Assembly (NCBI GenBank): GCA_019633985.1
Contig: JAHQWE010000013.1
Coordinates: forward strand, 1-32,422
Source of the DNA: Acidiferrobacterales bacterium
GTDB taxonomy: Bacteria > Pseudomonadota > Gammaproteobacteria > Arenicellales > Poriferihabitantaceae
Direction: 5' to 3'
DNA length: 32,422 nt
The position numbers and the translations under genes were made by a program. The notes under the pieces were generated by a model that saw only the letters and a list, made by a program, of their open reading frames with translations, did no database searches and was not told where the DNA came from. Shown piece by piece: positions 24,413 to 32,401 of this stretch (position 1 is its first letter; each line of letters starts with the position of its first letter).

Positions 24413-25660
24413 ATGAAAATTTCTGCACTCACTCCTAACCGCTATGCTTCTGCGTCGAAACCGTCTGTACTGGACAATCTCGCGCGGAGAAGCCTGTTCA
24501 AGATACTTTCCAATATGCATGGCGGTATATTGACTATAGAAGAATCTGGCAACACATATGTGTTTGGTACTCAAGGTGTTGATCTCAAACAAACACTGTC
24601 AGTGCAAATATCGGTAACTAACCCCGCGTTCTATAGAATGATCATGTTGCGAGGGTCAATTGGTGCCGGCGAAGCCTATATGATGGGTTTTTGGCATGCC
24701 TCAGATTTAACCGAGGCCGTACAGCTGATTTGTCGCAATATGGGCCAGCTGGAGGAAATGGACGGCAAACTTGCGAAGTTTGGAATCCTGGCTCAAAAAA
24801 TAAAACACTACCTTTCACCGAATTCGTTAAAAGGCTCAAAAAAGAATATCCATGCGCATTACGATTTAAGTAACGATTTGTTCGAGTCATTTCTGGATCA
24901 CAGAATGATGTACTCTGCGGCAATCTATCCAAACGAATCCGCGAATCTGGAAACCGCTGCGACATTTAAGTTGCAACGTGTAGGAGAAAAACTGAATTTA
25001 AAACCAAGTGATCACGTATTGGAAATCGGTACCGGCTGGGGTGGGCTGGCGATCTACTTGGCAAGCAACTTCGGTTGCAAAGTAACAACGACCACTATTT
25101 CTCACGAACAATACGAATATGCGAAGGCGCAGATCAAACAACATGGATTAGAAAATCAAATCACCCTGCTGGAAAAAGATTACCGACTTCTGGAAGGTCA
25201 ATTTGACAAGCTAGTCTCCATCGAGATGATAGAGGCGGTGGGGCAGAAGTATCTCTCGACCTATTTTAAAAAATGCAATGATCTGCTGAAAACTGGGGGT
25301 AAGATGCTGATTCAGGCAATCACCATACCCGAGCAAAGATACCAATATGCGCGCAAGAACATAGACTTCATTCAACGCTACATTTTTCCGGGGGGAAGTC
25401 TGCCATCAGTAGAAGTGATCATGAAAAACACCGGTAACTTCACCAACCTGCAAATCGATGATCTCGAAGATATCGGGTTGGACTATGCTAGAACCTTGGA
25501 ACATTGGCATCAGCGATTTAATCGCGCTGAAAACAAAGTGCTTTCCATGGGATTCGACCAGACCTTCATTAGACTCTGGCAATTCTATCTTTCTTATTGC
25601 GAGGGTGGCTTCCGAGAGCGCGCGATTAGTACCGCGCAAATTGTATTTCGTAAGATATGA
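24413..25660 (+). CDS. Cfa-family SAM-dependent fatty-acyl phospholipid methyltransferase
   Basis: A 415-residue relative of cyclopropane fatty acid synthase. Residues 1-140 match the lipid-binding N-domain (GSIGAGEAYMMGFW). HAHYDLSNDLFESFLDHRMMYS leads into the methyltransferase core, with SAM motif I LEIGTGWGG at 203-211 and YIFPGGSLPS near 320. Compared from memory with E. coli Cfa, the active-site Cys of MQYSCAYW is Ala here (A169), and the His of LLHTIG is also replaced (IQAITI), while the Glu of the EMIEAVG region is kept. These two residues help hold bicarbonate in true Cfa. The product may therefore be a methyl-branched or unsaturated methyl lipid rather than a cyclopropane. Called cfa-like; I withhold the symbol. 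Confidence 0.9.
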   Translation: MKISALTPNRYASASKPSVLDNLARRSLFKILSNMHGGILTIEESGNTYVFGTQGVDLKQTLSVQISVTNPAFYRMIMLRGSIGAGEAYMMGFWHASDLTEAVQLICRNMGQLEEMDGKLAKFGILAQKIKHYLSPNSLKGSKKNIHAHYDLSNDLFESFLDHRMMYSAAIYPNESANLETAATFKLQRVGEKLNLKPSDHVLEIGTGWGGLAIYLASNFGCKVTTTTISHEQYEYAKAQIKQHGLENQITLLEKDYRLLEGQFDKLVSIEMIEAVGQKYLSTYFKKCNDLLKTGGKMLIQAITIPEQRYQYARKNIDFIQRYIFPGGSLPSVEVIMKNTGNFTNLQIDDLEDIGLDYARTLEHWHQRFNRAENKVLSMGFDQTFIRLWQFYLSYCEGGFRERAISTAQIVFRKI

Positions 25661-25686
25661 ACAGAAGCAATACCTTGTGAAAATCA

Positions 25687-26190
25687 ATGTTAAAGATTAT
25701 CGGCAACGCTATTATTTTTCAGGGTGGATGGATACTCTGTGTACTCTATGGTAACCCCGTTGCCGTTGTCGTCGCCGCGGTGGCTACCGCCATTTACCTC
25801 ATTTTATATCGGCAAAAATCCTCTGATTTACTTTTCATTGCTTTCGTTGTGTTCTCGGGTTGGCTAGGGGATTCTGTTTTGGGGTTGAGCGGCGCTCTGG
25901 TCTACCCGAATGGTGCGTTCTACCCTCCTCTATGGTTGGTCACTCTCTGGTTATTATTCGCCACGTCCCTGACATGGTGTTTGGAATGGGCGATCAAACG
26001 GCAAATGTTGTTTGTCATTTTTTGTGCCATTGGCGGCACACTGAGTTACGTGATTGGAGTCCAGTTGAGTGATGTCGTATACGGTTTGAATATGAAAGGC
26101 GTCATCATTACTTTGGTGACTATATGGACACTTTACGGAATCATCTTTCATCAAGCCTATCTTCGATGGAGAAGAGGCGCCGATCTATGA
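25687..26190 (+). CDS. DUF2878 family membrane protein
   Basis: A 167-residue polytopic inner-membrane protein of the DUF2878 type. Five or so hydrophobic segments are visible (about residues 2-20, 24-40, 45-70, 80-98, 105-125, 135-155). PNGAFYPPLWLVTLWLLFATS between the third and fourth is typical. Function unknown; the family is repeatedly found with Cfa-like, DUF1365 and SDR genes. It starts 26 bases after the Cfa-like gene, and its stop overlaps the next start (ATGA). Confidence 0.85.
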   Translation: MLKIIGNAIIFQGGWILCVLYGNPVAVVVAAVATAIYLILYRQKSSDLLFIAFVVFSGWLGDSVLGLSGALVYPNGAFYPPLWLVTLWLLFATSLTWCLEWAIKRQMLFVIFCAIGGTLSYVIGVQLSDVVYGLNMKGVIITLVTIWTLYGIIFHQAYLRWRRGADL

Positions 26191-26933
26191 AGCGCAAGAG
26201 CTCTCACTGGTTTATCCAATACTTTCTAGGATTATCTTTGCTAGCGGTACAGCCTGGTTACGCGTGTATTGAACAAGACTTTTTAAACCAAGCTTTCAAA
26301 GTAGAGGGACGTGCGACCGGCTCGGAAAACGAGTTTCTGTATTCTGAACACCTCGAACAGATACCTGACCAAAATGGTGGAACTCTGAAAGTAGACTACA
26401 AAGATATCAACGGATCTCTGTTCGCCAGCAAGATAGTGACCTATAACTGTAATCCAACCACGCCGTCGTTCATTCTGAGAGACACGCGTAGCGGAAATGT
26501 TGAAGGGGTGCGCTGGAATGAAAGAGACCTCGAAAGTTTTCAGGGAGACAAGGTCGTCCGTTTGGATCAACCTAGTAGACCCGCCGTGGTTGACGCCGGT
26601 TTCGATAACGTCATCAAACTCAATTGGGATAAGCTTATGCGCGAGGAATCGGTAAAGTATGACTATCTATTTGCGCGTAGAAATAAATTCCTAAAACTCC
26701 GTTTTACTCGGTCTAACCCACCCAAGGCATTAAAGGACAAAGCCAACCAAAATATCGCTTTTTTTAAGGTGGGAGCGAATAACGTCATTTTTCGGATGCT
26801 GTCCTCGCCGATCTACGTTGGCTACGACATCCAATCCAGAACCCTGGCCTACTATTATGGGCCAACCAATCTACCCATGCTCGATATGGATAAACCGATT
26901 TTAATCACCTACACGGAAAGTCAGCCAGGCTGA
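26187..26933 (+). CDS. Exported protein of unknown family
   Basis: I do not recognise this 248-residue protein. It has a clear signal peptide: a basic start (MKRKSSH), a hydrophobic core (about 9-22) and a likely cleavage after GYA near residue 29, which would leave Cys30 as the first mature residue. GYAC is not a good lipobox, so a soluble periplasmic protein is more likely than a lipoprotein. The mature part is mostly beta-like and hydrophilic, with no repeats. Start is the ATG at 26187, which overlaps the DUF2878 stop; the open frame from 26124 runs inside DUF2878. As the last gene of the operon it may act on the lipid product in the periplasm, but this is only inferred. Confidence 0.75.
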   Translation: MKRKSSHWFIQYFLGLSLLAVQPGYACIEQDFLNQAFKVEGRATGSENEFLYSEHLEQIPDQNGGTLKVDYKDINGSLFASKIVTYNCNPTTPSFILRDTRSGNVEGVRWNERDLESFQGDKVVRLDQPSRPAVVDAGFDNVIKLNWDKLMREESVKYDYLFARRNKFLKLRFTRSNPPKALKDKANQNIAFFKVGANNVIFRMLSSPIYVGYDIQSRTLAYYYGPTNLPMLDMDKPILITYTESQPG

Positions 26934-27186
26934 CAGAGCTTAACGACTATGTATTGAAATGTGTGGCAGACCAAATCAGGTACTAAAAGCTTGAAAGGAA
27001 TCTCTGTTTGCCTCCCGAGGCCCAAACAGACTGATACAGGAATCGATCCGCTAATGTCGAACAAAAGCGACTAGTCAAAGCTAGTTTTCAATTCGATTTC
27101 TGATTTACCTGGGATTCGTTATGAGTTTGTTTCAAGTCTGTAATAAGATAGAAACAAGCTATCGTACCAGAGTCCGATAAGGAATC
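26934..27186. other. Convergent intergenic region with hairpins
   Basis: No gene is seen in these 253 bases between the lipid operon and alaX. A perfect repeat GTCAGCC-A-GGCTGAC (26920-26934) spans the stop codon of the exported protein. A longer hairpin at 27003-27030 (TCTGTTTG-CCTC with GAGG-CCCAAACAGA, two unpaired bases) stands between the converging genes. Neither has a T-run, so termination may be Rho-dependent or the hairpins may protect 3' ends. Confidence 0.5.
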
Positions 27187-27894
27187 TTACTCGGCAAAAG
27201 CAATCGTGATACGTCGATTCATCTTTCCTTTTTTCTTGATACTGACAACCCGAACTGGACCAATCTCTCCAGTACGCGAAACATGTGTGCCGCCACAGGG
27301 TTGCAAGTCAACGCCATTAAAATCCACCAATCGCACCTTGCCAGCCCCTCTGGGTGGTTGTACTGACATGGTTCGCACCAAATCTGGCTGTGCATCCATC
27401 TCATCCTCAGTAATCCAGCGCAACTGCATTGGAGCGTCTTTCTGTATCAATGCATTGAGAGTGTCCTCCACCGCCTGTTTATCGGGTGGGATCGGCATAT
27501 CAAAATCCAATCTGCCTGTCCCGTCGCCGATAGAACCGCCGGTAACCGGGTCAGAAATTGCTGCGCAAAGCATATGCAGGCAGCTGTGAATACGCATTAA
27601 ACGGTGGCGTCTGTCCCAATCAATTTCGAGCTCAACTTGGTCACCAATATTAGGCAGCTCGTCTGGTTCAGCAACGATATGCAGATGATAGCCAGATTCA
27701 CGATCAACATAGCAGTCAATGATGTTGATCGTTAAGCCGTCTGCTCTTTTTGCAACACCCTGATCACCAGGTTGACCGCCACCCATGGGATAAAAAACAG
27801 TTTGGTCTACCACAAAACCGTTTGAAGTGGTCGCAATAACTTTTGCCGGGCAGGTTTTCAAGTAACCGTCTTCTCGAAATAGCTCAATAGTCAT
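27187..27894 (-). CDS. Alanyl-tRNA editing protein (AlaX family)
   Basis: A free-standing 235-residue homologue of the AlaRS editing domain, which removes Ser (or Gly) from mischarged tRNA-Ala. The first zinc motif is HSCLH near residue 105 (HxxxH), the second CGGTH near 203 (CxxxH). The N-terminal barrel has VVDQTVFYPMGGGQPGDQG, the usual substrate loop. The size fits the AlaX-M class. It follows the Gfo/Idh gene by 17 bases and ends the minus-strand set that starts at rubrerythrin, with no terminator between them. An AGGA about 14 bases before the ATG may serve as ribosome site. Confidence 0.9.
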   Translation of the reverse strand: MTIELFREDGYLKTCPAKVIATTSNGFVVDQTVFYPMGGGQPGDQGVAKRADGLTINIIDCYVDRESGYHLHIVAEPDELPNIGDQVELEIDWDRRHRLMRIHSCLHMLCAAISDPVTGGSIGDGTGRLDFDMPIPPDKQAVEDTLNALIQKDAPMQLRWITEDEMDAQPDLVRTMSVQPPRGAGKVRLVDFNGVDLQPCGGTHVSRTGEIGPVRVVSIKKKGKMNRRITIAFAE

Positions 27895-27911
27895 TTTTCA
27901 GATAAATCCTC

Positions 27912-28883
27912 TCAAGATGTGAATGCCATCGAGTGTCGAATTTTCTCCTTCACGAGTTCGGCAACTTCCACAGCGACAAGACCATCATCTCCAGTCACCA
28001 GCGGCTTTCTTCCGTCACTTACACAATCAACGAAATGTGCGAGCTCTGCATTTAACGGAAGCTGAGGTTCCACGTTCACTTTGCTTTCTATAAGCTCAGG
28101 AAAATCGGAACCGTCTGGACGATCACCGGTAATCACTTGCTCCAGTTGTTGATCTGCAAAGTTTAACCCCAGGTATCGTTCGGGAGAAAACACCCGAATT
28201 CTTCTGAATTGATTTCGGGATACGCGGCTGGCGGTCACATTCGCTACCGCGCCATTTTCGAATTCCAGTCGGGCATTGGCAATATCCACATGATTGGTCA
28301 CCACACTCGTTCCGGTTGCCGAAACCTGCTTTAAGCGAGAGGGAACCAGAGACAAAACGATATCAATATCGTGAATCATCAAATCAGTGACCACGTCGAC
28401 GTCTGTTGCCCGTTCCACAAACTTTCCTAACCGATGCACCTCAATAAATCTTGGATTGTCCGCCATTTCTGCAAGCTTCATCACACCAGCATTAAAACGC
28501 TCCAGATGACCGATTTGCAGTATCGCGTTATTTGCTTTTGCTAAAGAGACGATCTCAGCACTCTCTTTCGCGCCCGGGGCAATCGGCTTTTCCAATAGCA
28601 TGTGAATGCCCTTTTCCAAAAAGGGTCGAGAAATCGGCAAGTGCAAACTGGTTGGAACAACAATACTCACTGCATCCAGACCACCATCAATCTCAGAGGA
28701 CATTAACTGATCGATCGAATCCATAGCTGTACAGTCGTACTGGTTAGCAACCGTATCGGCCGATGCTCGATCACTATCGACCACAGCGACCAGGTTTGCG
28801 GACTCCATCTCGTGATAAATTTTTGCGTGGATGCGGCCGAGATAACCTACCCCAACTACAGCAACATTTATTCTTTTTGTCAT
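27912..28883 (-). CDS. Gfo/Idh/MocA family oxidoreductase
   Basis: An NAD(P)-dependent dehydrogenase of 323 residues. The Rossmann motif GVGYLGRIH is at about 11-19, EKPIAPG (with the catalytic Lys) near 95, and the C-terminal domain has GHLERFN, EVHRLGKF and DVVTDLMIHDID. The last block, with its His-Asp pair, is like the sugar-nucleotide type exemplified by GnnA, which oxidises UDP-GlcNAc in some lipid A pathways; no GnnB aminotransferase is in the window, so this is only a hint. Two in-frame ATGs (28901 and 28883) compete; I chose 28883 because the Rossmann fold begins directly after it, although GGAG lies only 2 bases before. It is 48 bases from oxyR and 17 from alaX. Confidence 0.87.
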   Translation of the reverse strand: MTKRINVAVVGVGYLGRIHAKIYHEMESANLVAVVDSDRASADTVANQYDCTAMDSIDQLMSSEIDGGLDAVSIVVPTSLHLPISRPFLEKGIHMLLEKPIAPGAKESAEIVSLAKANNAILQIGHLERFNAGVMKLAEMADNPRFIEVHRLGKFVERATDVDVVTDLMIHDIDIVLSLVPSRLKQVSATGTSVVTNHVDIANARLEFENGAVANVTASRVSRNQFRRIRVFSPERYLGLNFADQQLEQVITGDRPDGSDFPELIESKVNVEPQLPLNAELAHFVDCVSDGRKPLVTGDDGLVAVEVAELVKEKIRHSMAFTS

Positions 28884-28931
28884 AACTCCATCACGGATCA
28901 TCTAAATCTGAAAGACTACACTGAAGTGAGC

Positions 28932-29867
28932 TTAGGCGGAACCCGATTTCATCATCTTCACGCAGCTCATCTGACAACGATGGACAGCACTGGAAACTGC
29001 ATCAATAGCATGGGATCGGGTAAACCCTTTGCGCCAAGTAAGAATAACGTCTCTAGAGGGTGTGTTTCCAGAAAACCTCTTGATCGATAAAAGGCGTCTT
29101 GAGTATTCTTCAGCTCCTGCAGCACTGCAAGGTAACACTGTTACCCCTACTCCACTGGCAACCATATGCCGAATTGTTTCAATTGATCCACCTTCCAGGG
29201 TTTTTTGTAAATCATCACCTCCCCCCATTCGCAGACAACCCGGGCAGACCTCCAACACCTGATCCCGAAAACAGTGCCCTTTACCCAGCAGCAAAACGGT
29301 TTCTTCCGACAGCTCTTCGGGGTCGATGTACTTCCGTTTAGCCCATGGATGTGAACTCGGCAGCACCACAACAAATGGCTCGCGATATAGTGGTCGTATC
29401 TCTACGCCAGGTTCCACAAAGGGTCGCGCCAGAATAATAGCATCAAGACTTCCCTGCTTCAGCCTGACACGAAGGTCCGCGGTAAAACCCTCTTCGATCA
29501 TTACCTGAAGGTCTGGCGCGACGTCTCGTAATGCAGGAATCAGATTGGGAAGAAGATATGGCCCGATCGTATAAATCACCCCCAGACGGAGTGGCTCCGA
29601 CAAATCACTATCGTCTTCCGCCGCGATTTGCCTGATTCGATCTGCAGCTTCCAGGGTCAGTTGCGCCTGATTGACAATTTGCTGACCAATGGGAGTAAGA
29701 ACCACTTCATTCTTACCCCTTTCAAATAAAGTGACCTTGAGCTCACTTTCTAGTTTTTTTACCGCGACACTTAGAGTGGGCTGGCTAACGAAACAGGCTC
29801 TAGCAGCCCTACCAAAATGCCTCTCGCGTGCGACCGCCAGAATGTAGCGAAGCTCCGCGAGAGTCAC
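28932..29867 (-). CDS. oxyR: Hydrogen peroxide-sensing regulator OxyR
   Basis: A 311-residue LysR-type activator. The N-terminal helix-turn-helix (FGRAARACFVSQPTLSVAVKKLE) is followed by the effector domain. The redox pair is visible in GHCFRDQVLEVC: two cysteines 9 residues apart, matching C199 and C208 of E. coli OxyR, with the RDQ between. GSIETIRHMVASGVGVTVLP is another OxyR block. Start is GTG at 29867; there is no ATG and no clear ribosome site. It lies 22 bases after the DUF3501 gene, so it may be cotranscribed with the rubrerythrin group it could control. OxyR is usually divergent from its targets, so this layout is less common. Confidence 0.94.
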   Translation of the reverse strand: MTLAELRYILAVARERHFGRAARACFVSQPTLSVAVKKLESELKVTLFERGKNEVVLTPIGQQIVNQAQLTLEAADRIRQIAAEDDSDLSEPLRLGVIYTIGPYLLPNLIPALRDVAPDLQVMIEEGFTADLRVRLKQGSLDAIILARPFVEPGVEIRPLYREPFVVVLPSSHPWAKRKYIDPEELSEETVLLLGKGHCFRDQVLEVCPGCLRMGGGDDLQKTLEGGSIETIRHMVASGVGVTVLPCSAAGAEEYSRRLLSIKRFSGNTPSRDVILTWRKGFTRSHAIDAVSSAVHRCQMSCVKMMKSGSA

Positions 29868-29889
29868 TGCTTAATACGCCAGAGGGTTC

Positions 29890-30483
29890 CTAATGGCGCA
29901 GTGCGAGATCTTCCGAAAGGGATTGTGCAATATTCGCCCCAAGTTCCCCAGTTTCGTGACGGTAGTTTTCATGATCCACGCCCATTCTTATCGGCGCTCC
30001 ATTCTTTGCCAGCTCAACCATCTCACCGCTCAACTCAAATCTTAAAAAGTGTACAGCAGAAGTCTTGTCGTCCGTCTCTCTCTCAAGATCCTCGTTCGCA
30101 ATCGGATTTACCTTCTCGCAATCTCCAACTTGTACCCATATCACTTTCTCGATGCCAATCATCTTTGCCAATGCGGCGCGGCGCTCTTCCTCTTTCTCGA
30201 ACTCAATCATGAATGTCGCCTTCCAGTTCGAGCCATCTGGAATAAGAGGGTTATAAGCTTCCAGCTCTTCTTCAATACCCTCCGCTTCGAAGACCTTTTC
30301 TATTCGCAAGATTTCCTGAATCTGGTATTGCATGGTTAGGCGATCCTCAAAGTACAGCGTTGCATTGGGACCCAGGGCAACCCGTCGATTCTTCTTGTGC
30401 GCCATTACTTGCCCACGAAAACCCGCGCGTTCCTGCGCGTACTTCTCGAGTGACATCAGATCTTCTCGTGATAATTTATTCAT
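29890..30483 (-). CDS. DUF3501 family protein
   Basis: A 197-residue protein of the DUF3501 family, recognisable by LSREDLMSLEKYAQERAGFRGQVMAHKKNRRVALGPN and LTMQYQIQEILRIEKVFE. It is hydrophilic, with no signal or membrane segment. Function is unknown; in many proteobacteria it lies beside rubrerythrin and the Fe-S protein, as here, which suggests a peroxide or redox role. Start is the second ATG at 30483: AGGAG lies 8 bases before it, but only 2 before the first ATG at 30489. Confidence 0.9.
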   Translation of the reverse strand: MNKLSREDLMSLEKYAQERAGFRGQVMAHKKNRRVALGPNATLYFEDRLTMQYQIQEILRIEKVFEAEGIEEELEAYNPLIPDGSNWKATFMIEFEKEEERRAALAKMIGIEKVIWVQVGDCEKVNPIANEDLERETDDKTSAVHFLRFELSGEMVELAKNGAPIRMGVDHENYRHETGELGANIAQSLSEDLALRH

Positions 30484-30497
30484 AGTCATAACTCCTG

Positions 30498-31826
30498 CTA
30501 AATTGCATACGCTTTTCGCATCAACGAAATTGGATGTGATGTAGAACTACCATCTGACAATCCATGCTCGATAAACCGACCAGCCATTGGACAATCGCTT
30601 CCGTAGTGATCTGCTTCAATCTGCTTGACCTTGTTGACAACCGGCTTGGCAATTTTCATCGCAGCATCATATGAGCGAGTTTTCACACCGTAAGTACCGT
30701 CATGCCCGGAACATCGCTCGATCGCTTGTACTTCTGTATCGGGTATCAGTTCCAGGCATTGTTTGGTTTTTTGACCAATCATCTGGACCCGTTGATGACA
30801 CGCGACATGATAAGCGACCTTGCCAAGTGGTTTAGAAAACTCGGTCTTTAACAAAGCTTCCTTATGCCGCAACATCAAATATTCAAACGGATCGTAAATC
30901 GCATCCGCCACCTTTTGCACCTGCACGTCGTCGGGAAACATGAGGGGTAGTTCCTGACGAAACATGAGGACACAAGAAGGCACCGGCGCCATAATGTCCC
31001 AGCCTTGGTCAACCATTTTCGCGAGCGCTGGAATATTCGCTTCTTTGGCGCGTGCAACAGCTTCCAAATCGCCAAGCTCAAATTTTGGCATCCCGCAGCA
31101 CTGCTCCTGATCTACCAAGGTAACCTCGATATCGTTATGGCGAAGTACCTTCACCATATCTTCCGCCAGATCAGGTTCATTATAGTTTCCAAAGCAAGTG
31201 GCAAAAATTGCGACTTTGCCTTTGGTCGCCCCTGCAGGCGCGGCTACAACGTTGGCAGATTGCCCTATATCCCGTTTTCGAAGCGGTTTTGGATCATAAG
31301 CTGGCACCTTGGCATCAGGGTGCACGCCTAATGCTTTGTCCAAAAGCTTCCTCAGTGATTTGACCTTATTGGCAGAGTTTACGGCATTCACCACCACCGG
31401 AATCGTTGAAAGCTTACCGACGGTGTCTGTATTCGCTAGAATTTTTTCGCTGGTTTTGACTTTACCTTCCTGAAAACGCATTGCCTTTGCCCGTAACATC
31501 AAATGCGGAAAGTCAATGTTCCACTCGTGCGGAGGCGTATACGGACACTTTGTGCTGTAGCAGAGATCGCATAGGTAACAGTGATCAACTACTTTCCAGT
31601 AGTCATTTTTCGCGACACCATCCACTTCAAAGGTCGAAGATTCATCAACCAAATCAAACAAGGTTGGAAATGCCGCACACAGAGAATTACAACGACGGCA
31701 CCCGTGACACAGGTCGTAGACACGTTCAAGCTCTTCAAACAGCGACTCGCTATTATAAAACTCAGGGTCTTTCCAATTGAGTGGGTGGCGCGTTGGCGCC
31801 TCAAGATTACCTTCTCTTTGTGCCAT
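30498..31826 (-). CDS. Fe-S protein with two ferredoxin clusters and CCG domains (HdrD/GlpC-like)
   Basis: A 442-residue protein. The N-terminal third has two cysteine motifs for [4Fe-4S] clusters: CHGCRRCNSLC with a following Pro, and CYLCDLCYSTKCP. The C-terminal half has two CCG-type domains: one with CFGN and QCCGMPKFELGD, and a second with ACHQR and ERCSGHDGTYG, where the second Cys of the pair is Ser. The architecture is that of heterodisulfide-reductase D, GlpC and glycolate oxidase GlcF proteins. It likely passes electrons between a flavoprotein or quinone and a partner, possibly rubrerythrin. Start is ATG 31826; a longer open frame upstream has no match to the family. DUF3501 follows after 14 bases. 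Confidence 0.9.
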   Translation of the reverse strand: MAQREGNLEAPTRHPLNWKDPEFYNSESLFEELERVYDLCHGCRRCNSLCAAFPTLFDLVDESSTFEVDGVAKNDYWKVVDHCYLCDLCYSTKCPYTPPHEWNIDFPHLMLRAKAMRFQEGKVKTSEKILANTDTVGKLSTIPVVVNAVNSANKVKSLRKLLDKALGVHPDAKVPAYDPKPLRKRDIGQSANVVAAPAGATKGKVAIFATCFGNYNEPDLAEDMVKVLRHNDIEVTLVDQEQCCGMPKFELGDLEAVARAKEANIPALAKMVDQGWDIMAPVPSCVLMFRQELPLMFPDDVQVQKVADAIYDPFEYLMLRHKEALLKTEFSKPLGKVAYHVACHQRVQMIGQKTKQCLELIPDTEVQAIERCSGHDGTYGVKTRSYDAAMKIAKPVVNKVKQIEADHYGSDCPMAGRFIEHGLSDGSSTSHPISLMRKAYAI

Positions 31827-31910
31827 TGTTCGTTTCTCGCTTTTTAAATTCGAAATATTTATTCTGTCCCGTTTGAGCTGGAATAAAATGCGACTACATC
31901 TTCCTGCCCA

Positions 31911-31947
31911 TAAAAAAAGCCGGGGTCGGCACAACCGACACCCGGCT
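31911..31947 (-). terminator. Rho-independent terminator after rubrerythrin
   Basis: On the minus strand, AGCCGGGTGTCGG and CCGACCCCGGCT pair around a short loop, with one bulged T, and end in TTTTTTT (plus-strand 31911-31918). It sits 14 bases after the rubrerythrin stop and before the Fe-S gene, so rubrerythrin is probably made in excess over the downstream genes. Confidence 0.88.
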
Positions 31948-31960
31948 GTTTCCAAAGCAA

Positions 31961-32374
31961 TTACATATCGTCCAGTGCTTTTTGAAAACGATTAGCGTGT
32001 GAGCGCTCCGCTTTTCCCAGGGTTTCAAACCAATCTGCAATCTCGTCAAAGCCCTCGTCCCGTGCGGTTTTGGCCATACCCGGATACATGTCGGTGTATT
32101 CATGGGTCTCGCCTGCAACAGCGGCTTTCAGGTTATCAGAAGTAGCACCGATCGGCAGTCCTGTGGCTGGATCACCGCATTCTTCCAGATACTCAAGATG
32201 GCCATGAGCATGACCAGTTTCGCCTTCTGCAGTGGAACGAAACACAGCGGCTACGTCGTTGTAGCCTTCGATATCTGCTTTTGCAGCAAAGTAGAGGTAG
32301 CGACGGTTTGCCTGAGATTCACCCGCAAAGGCGTCCTTCAGGTTCTGTTCTGTTTTTGAATCTTTTAAACTCAT
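31961..32374 (-). CDS. Rubrerythrin (short form without rubredoxin domain)
   Basis: A 137-residue diiron protein of the ferritin-like rubrerythrin class; it reduces hydrogen peroxide or stores/handles iron. All diiron ligands appear present: E19 (GES), E52 and H55 ([10 protein letters not shown]), E89/E92 ([10 protein letters not shown]), E123 and H126 ([10 protein letters not shown]). The C-terminal rubredoxin-like Cys4 domain of classical rubrerythrin is absent, so electrons must come from a partner, possibly the Fe-S protein encoded next. A good ribosome site (AGGAGT) lies 8 bases before the ATG. A 14-base palindrome lies immediately upstream of it. Confidence 0.94.
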   Translation of the reverse strand: MSLKDSKTEQNLKDAFAGESQANRRYLYFAAKADIEGYNDVAAVFRSTAEGETGHAHGHLEYLEECGDPATGLPIGATSDNLKAAVAGETHEYTDMYPGMAKTARDEGFDEIADWFETLGKAERSHANRFQKALDDM

Positions 32375-32387
32375 TATTTGACTCCTG

Positions 32388-32401
32388 ATTAAACGTTTAA
32401 T
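32388..32401. promoter_or_regulatory. 14-base palindrome upstream of rubrerythrin
   Basis: ATTAAACGTTTAAT is perfectly self-complementary over 14 bases and ends 3 bases before the AGGAG ribosome site of rubrerythrin. It is a candidate repressor or activator site. It does not resemble the long OxyR consensus, so the identity of the binder is open. The window ends 21 bases further on, so the promoter cannot be seen. Confidence 0.4.
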
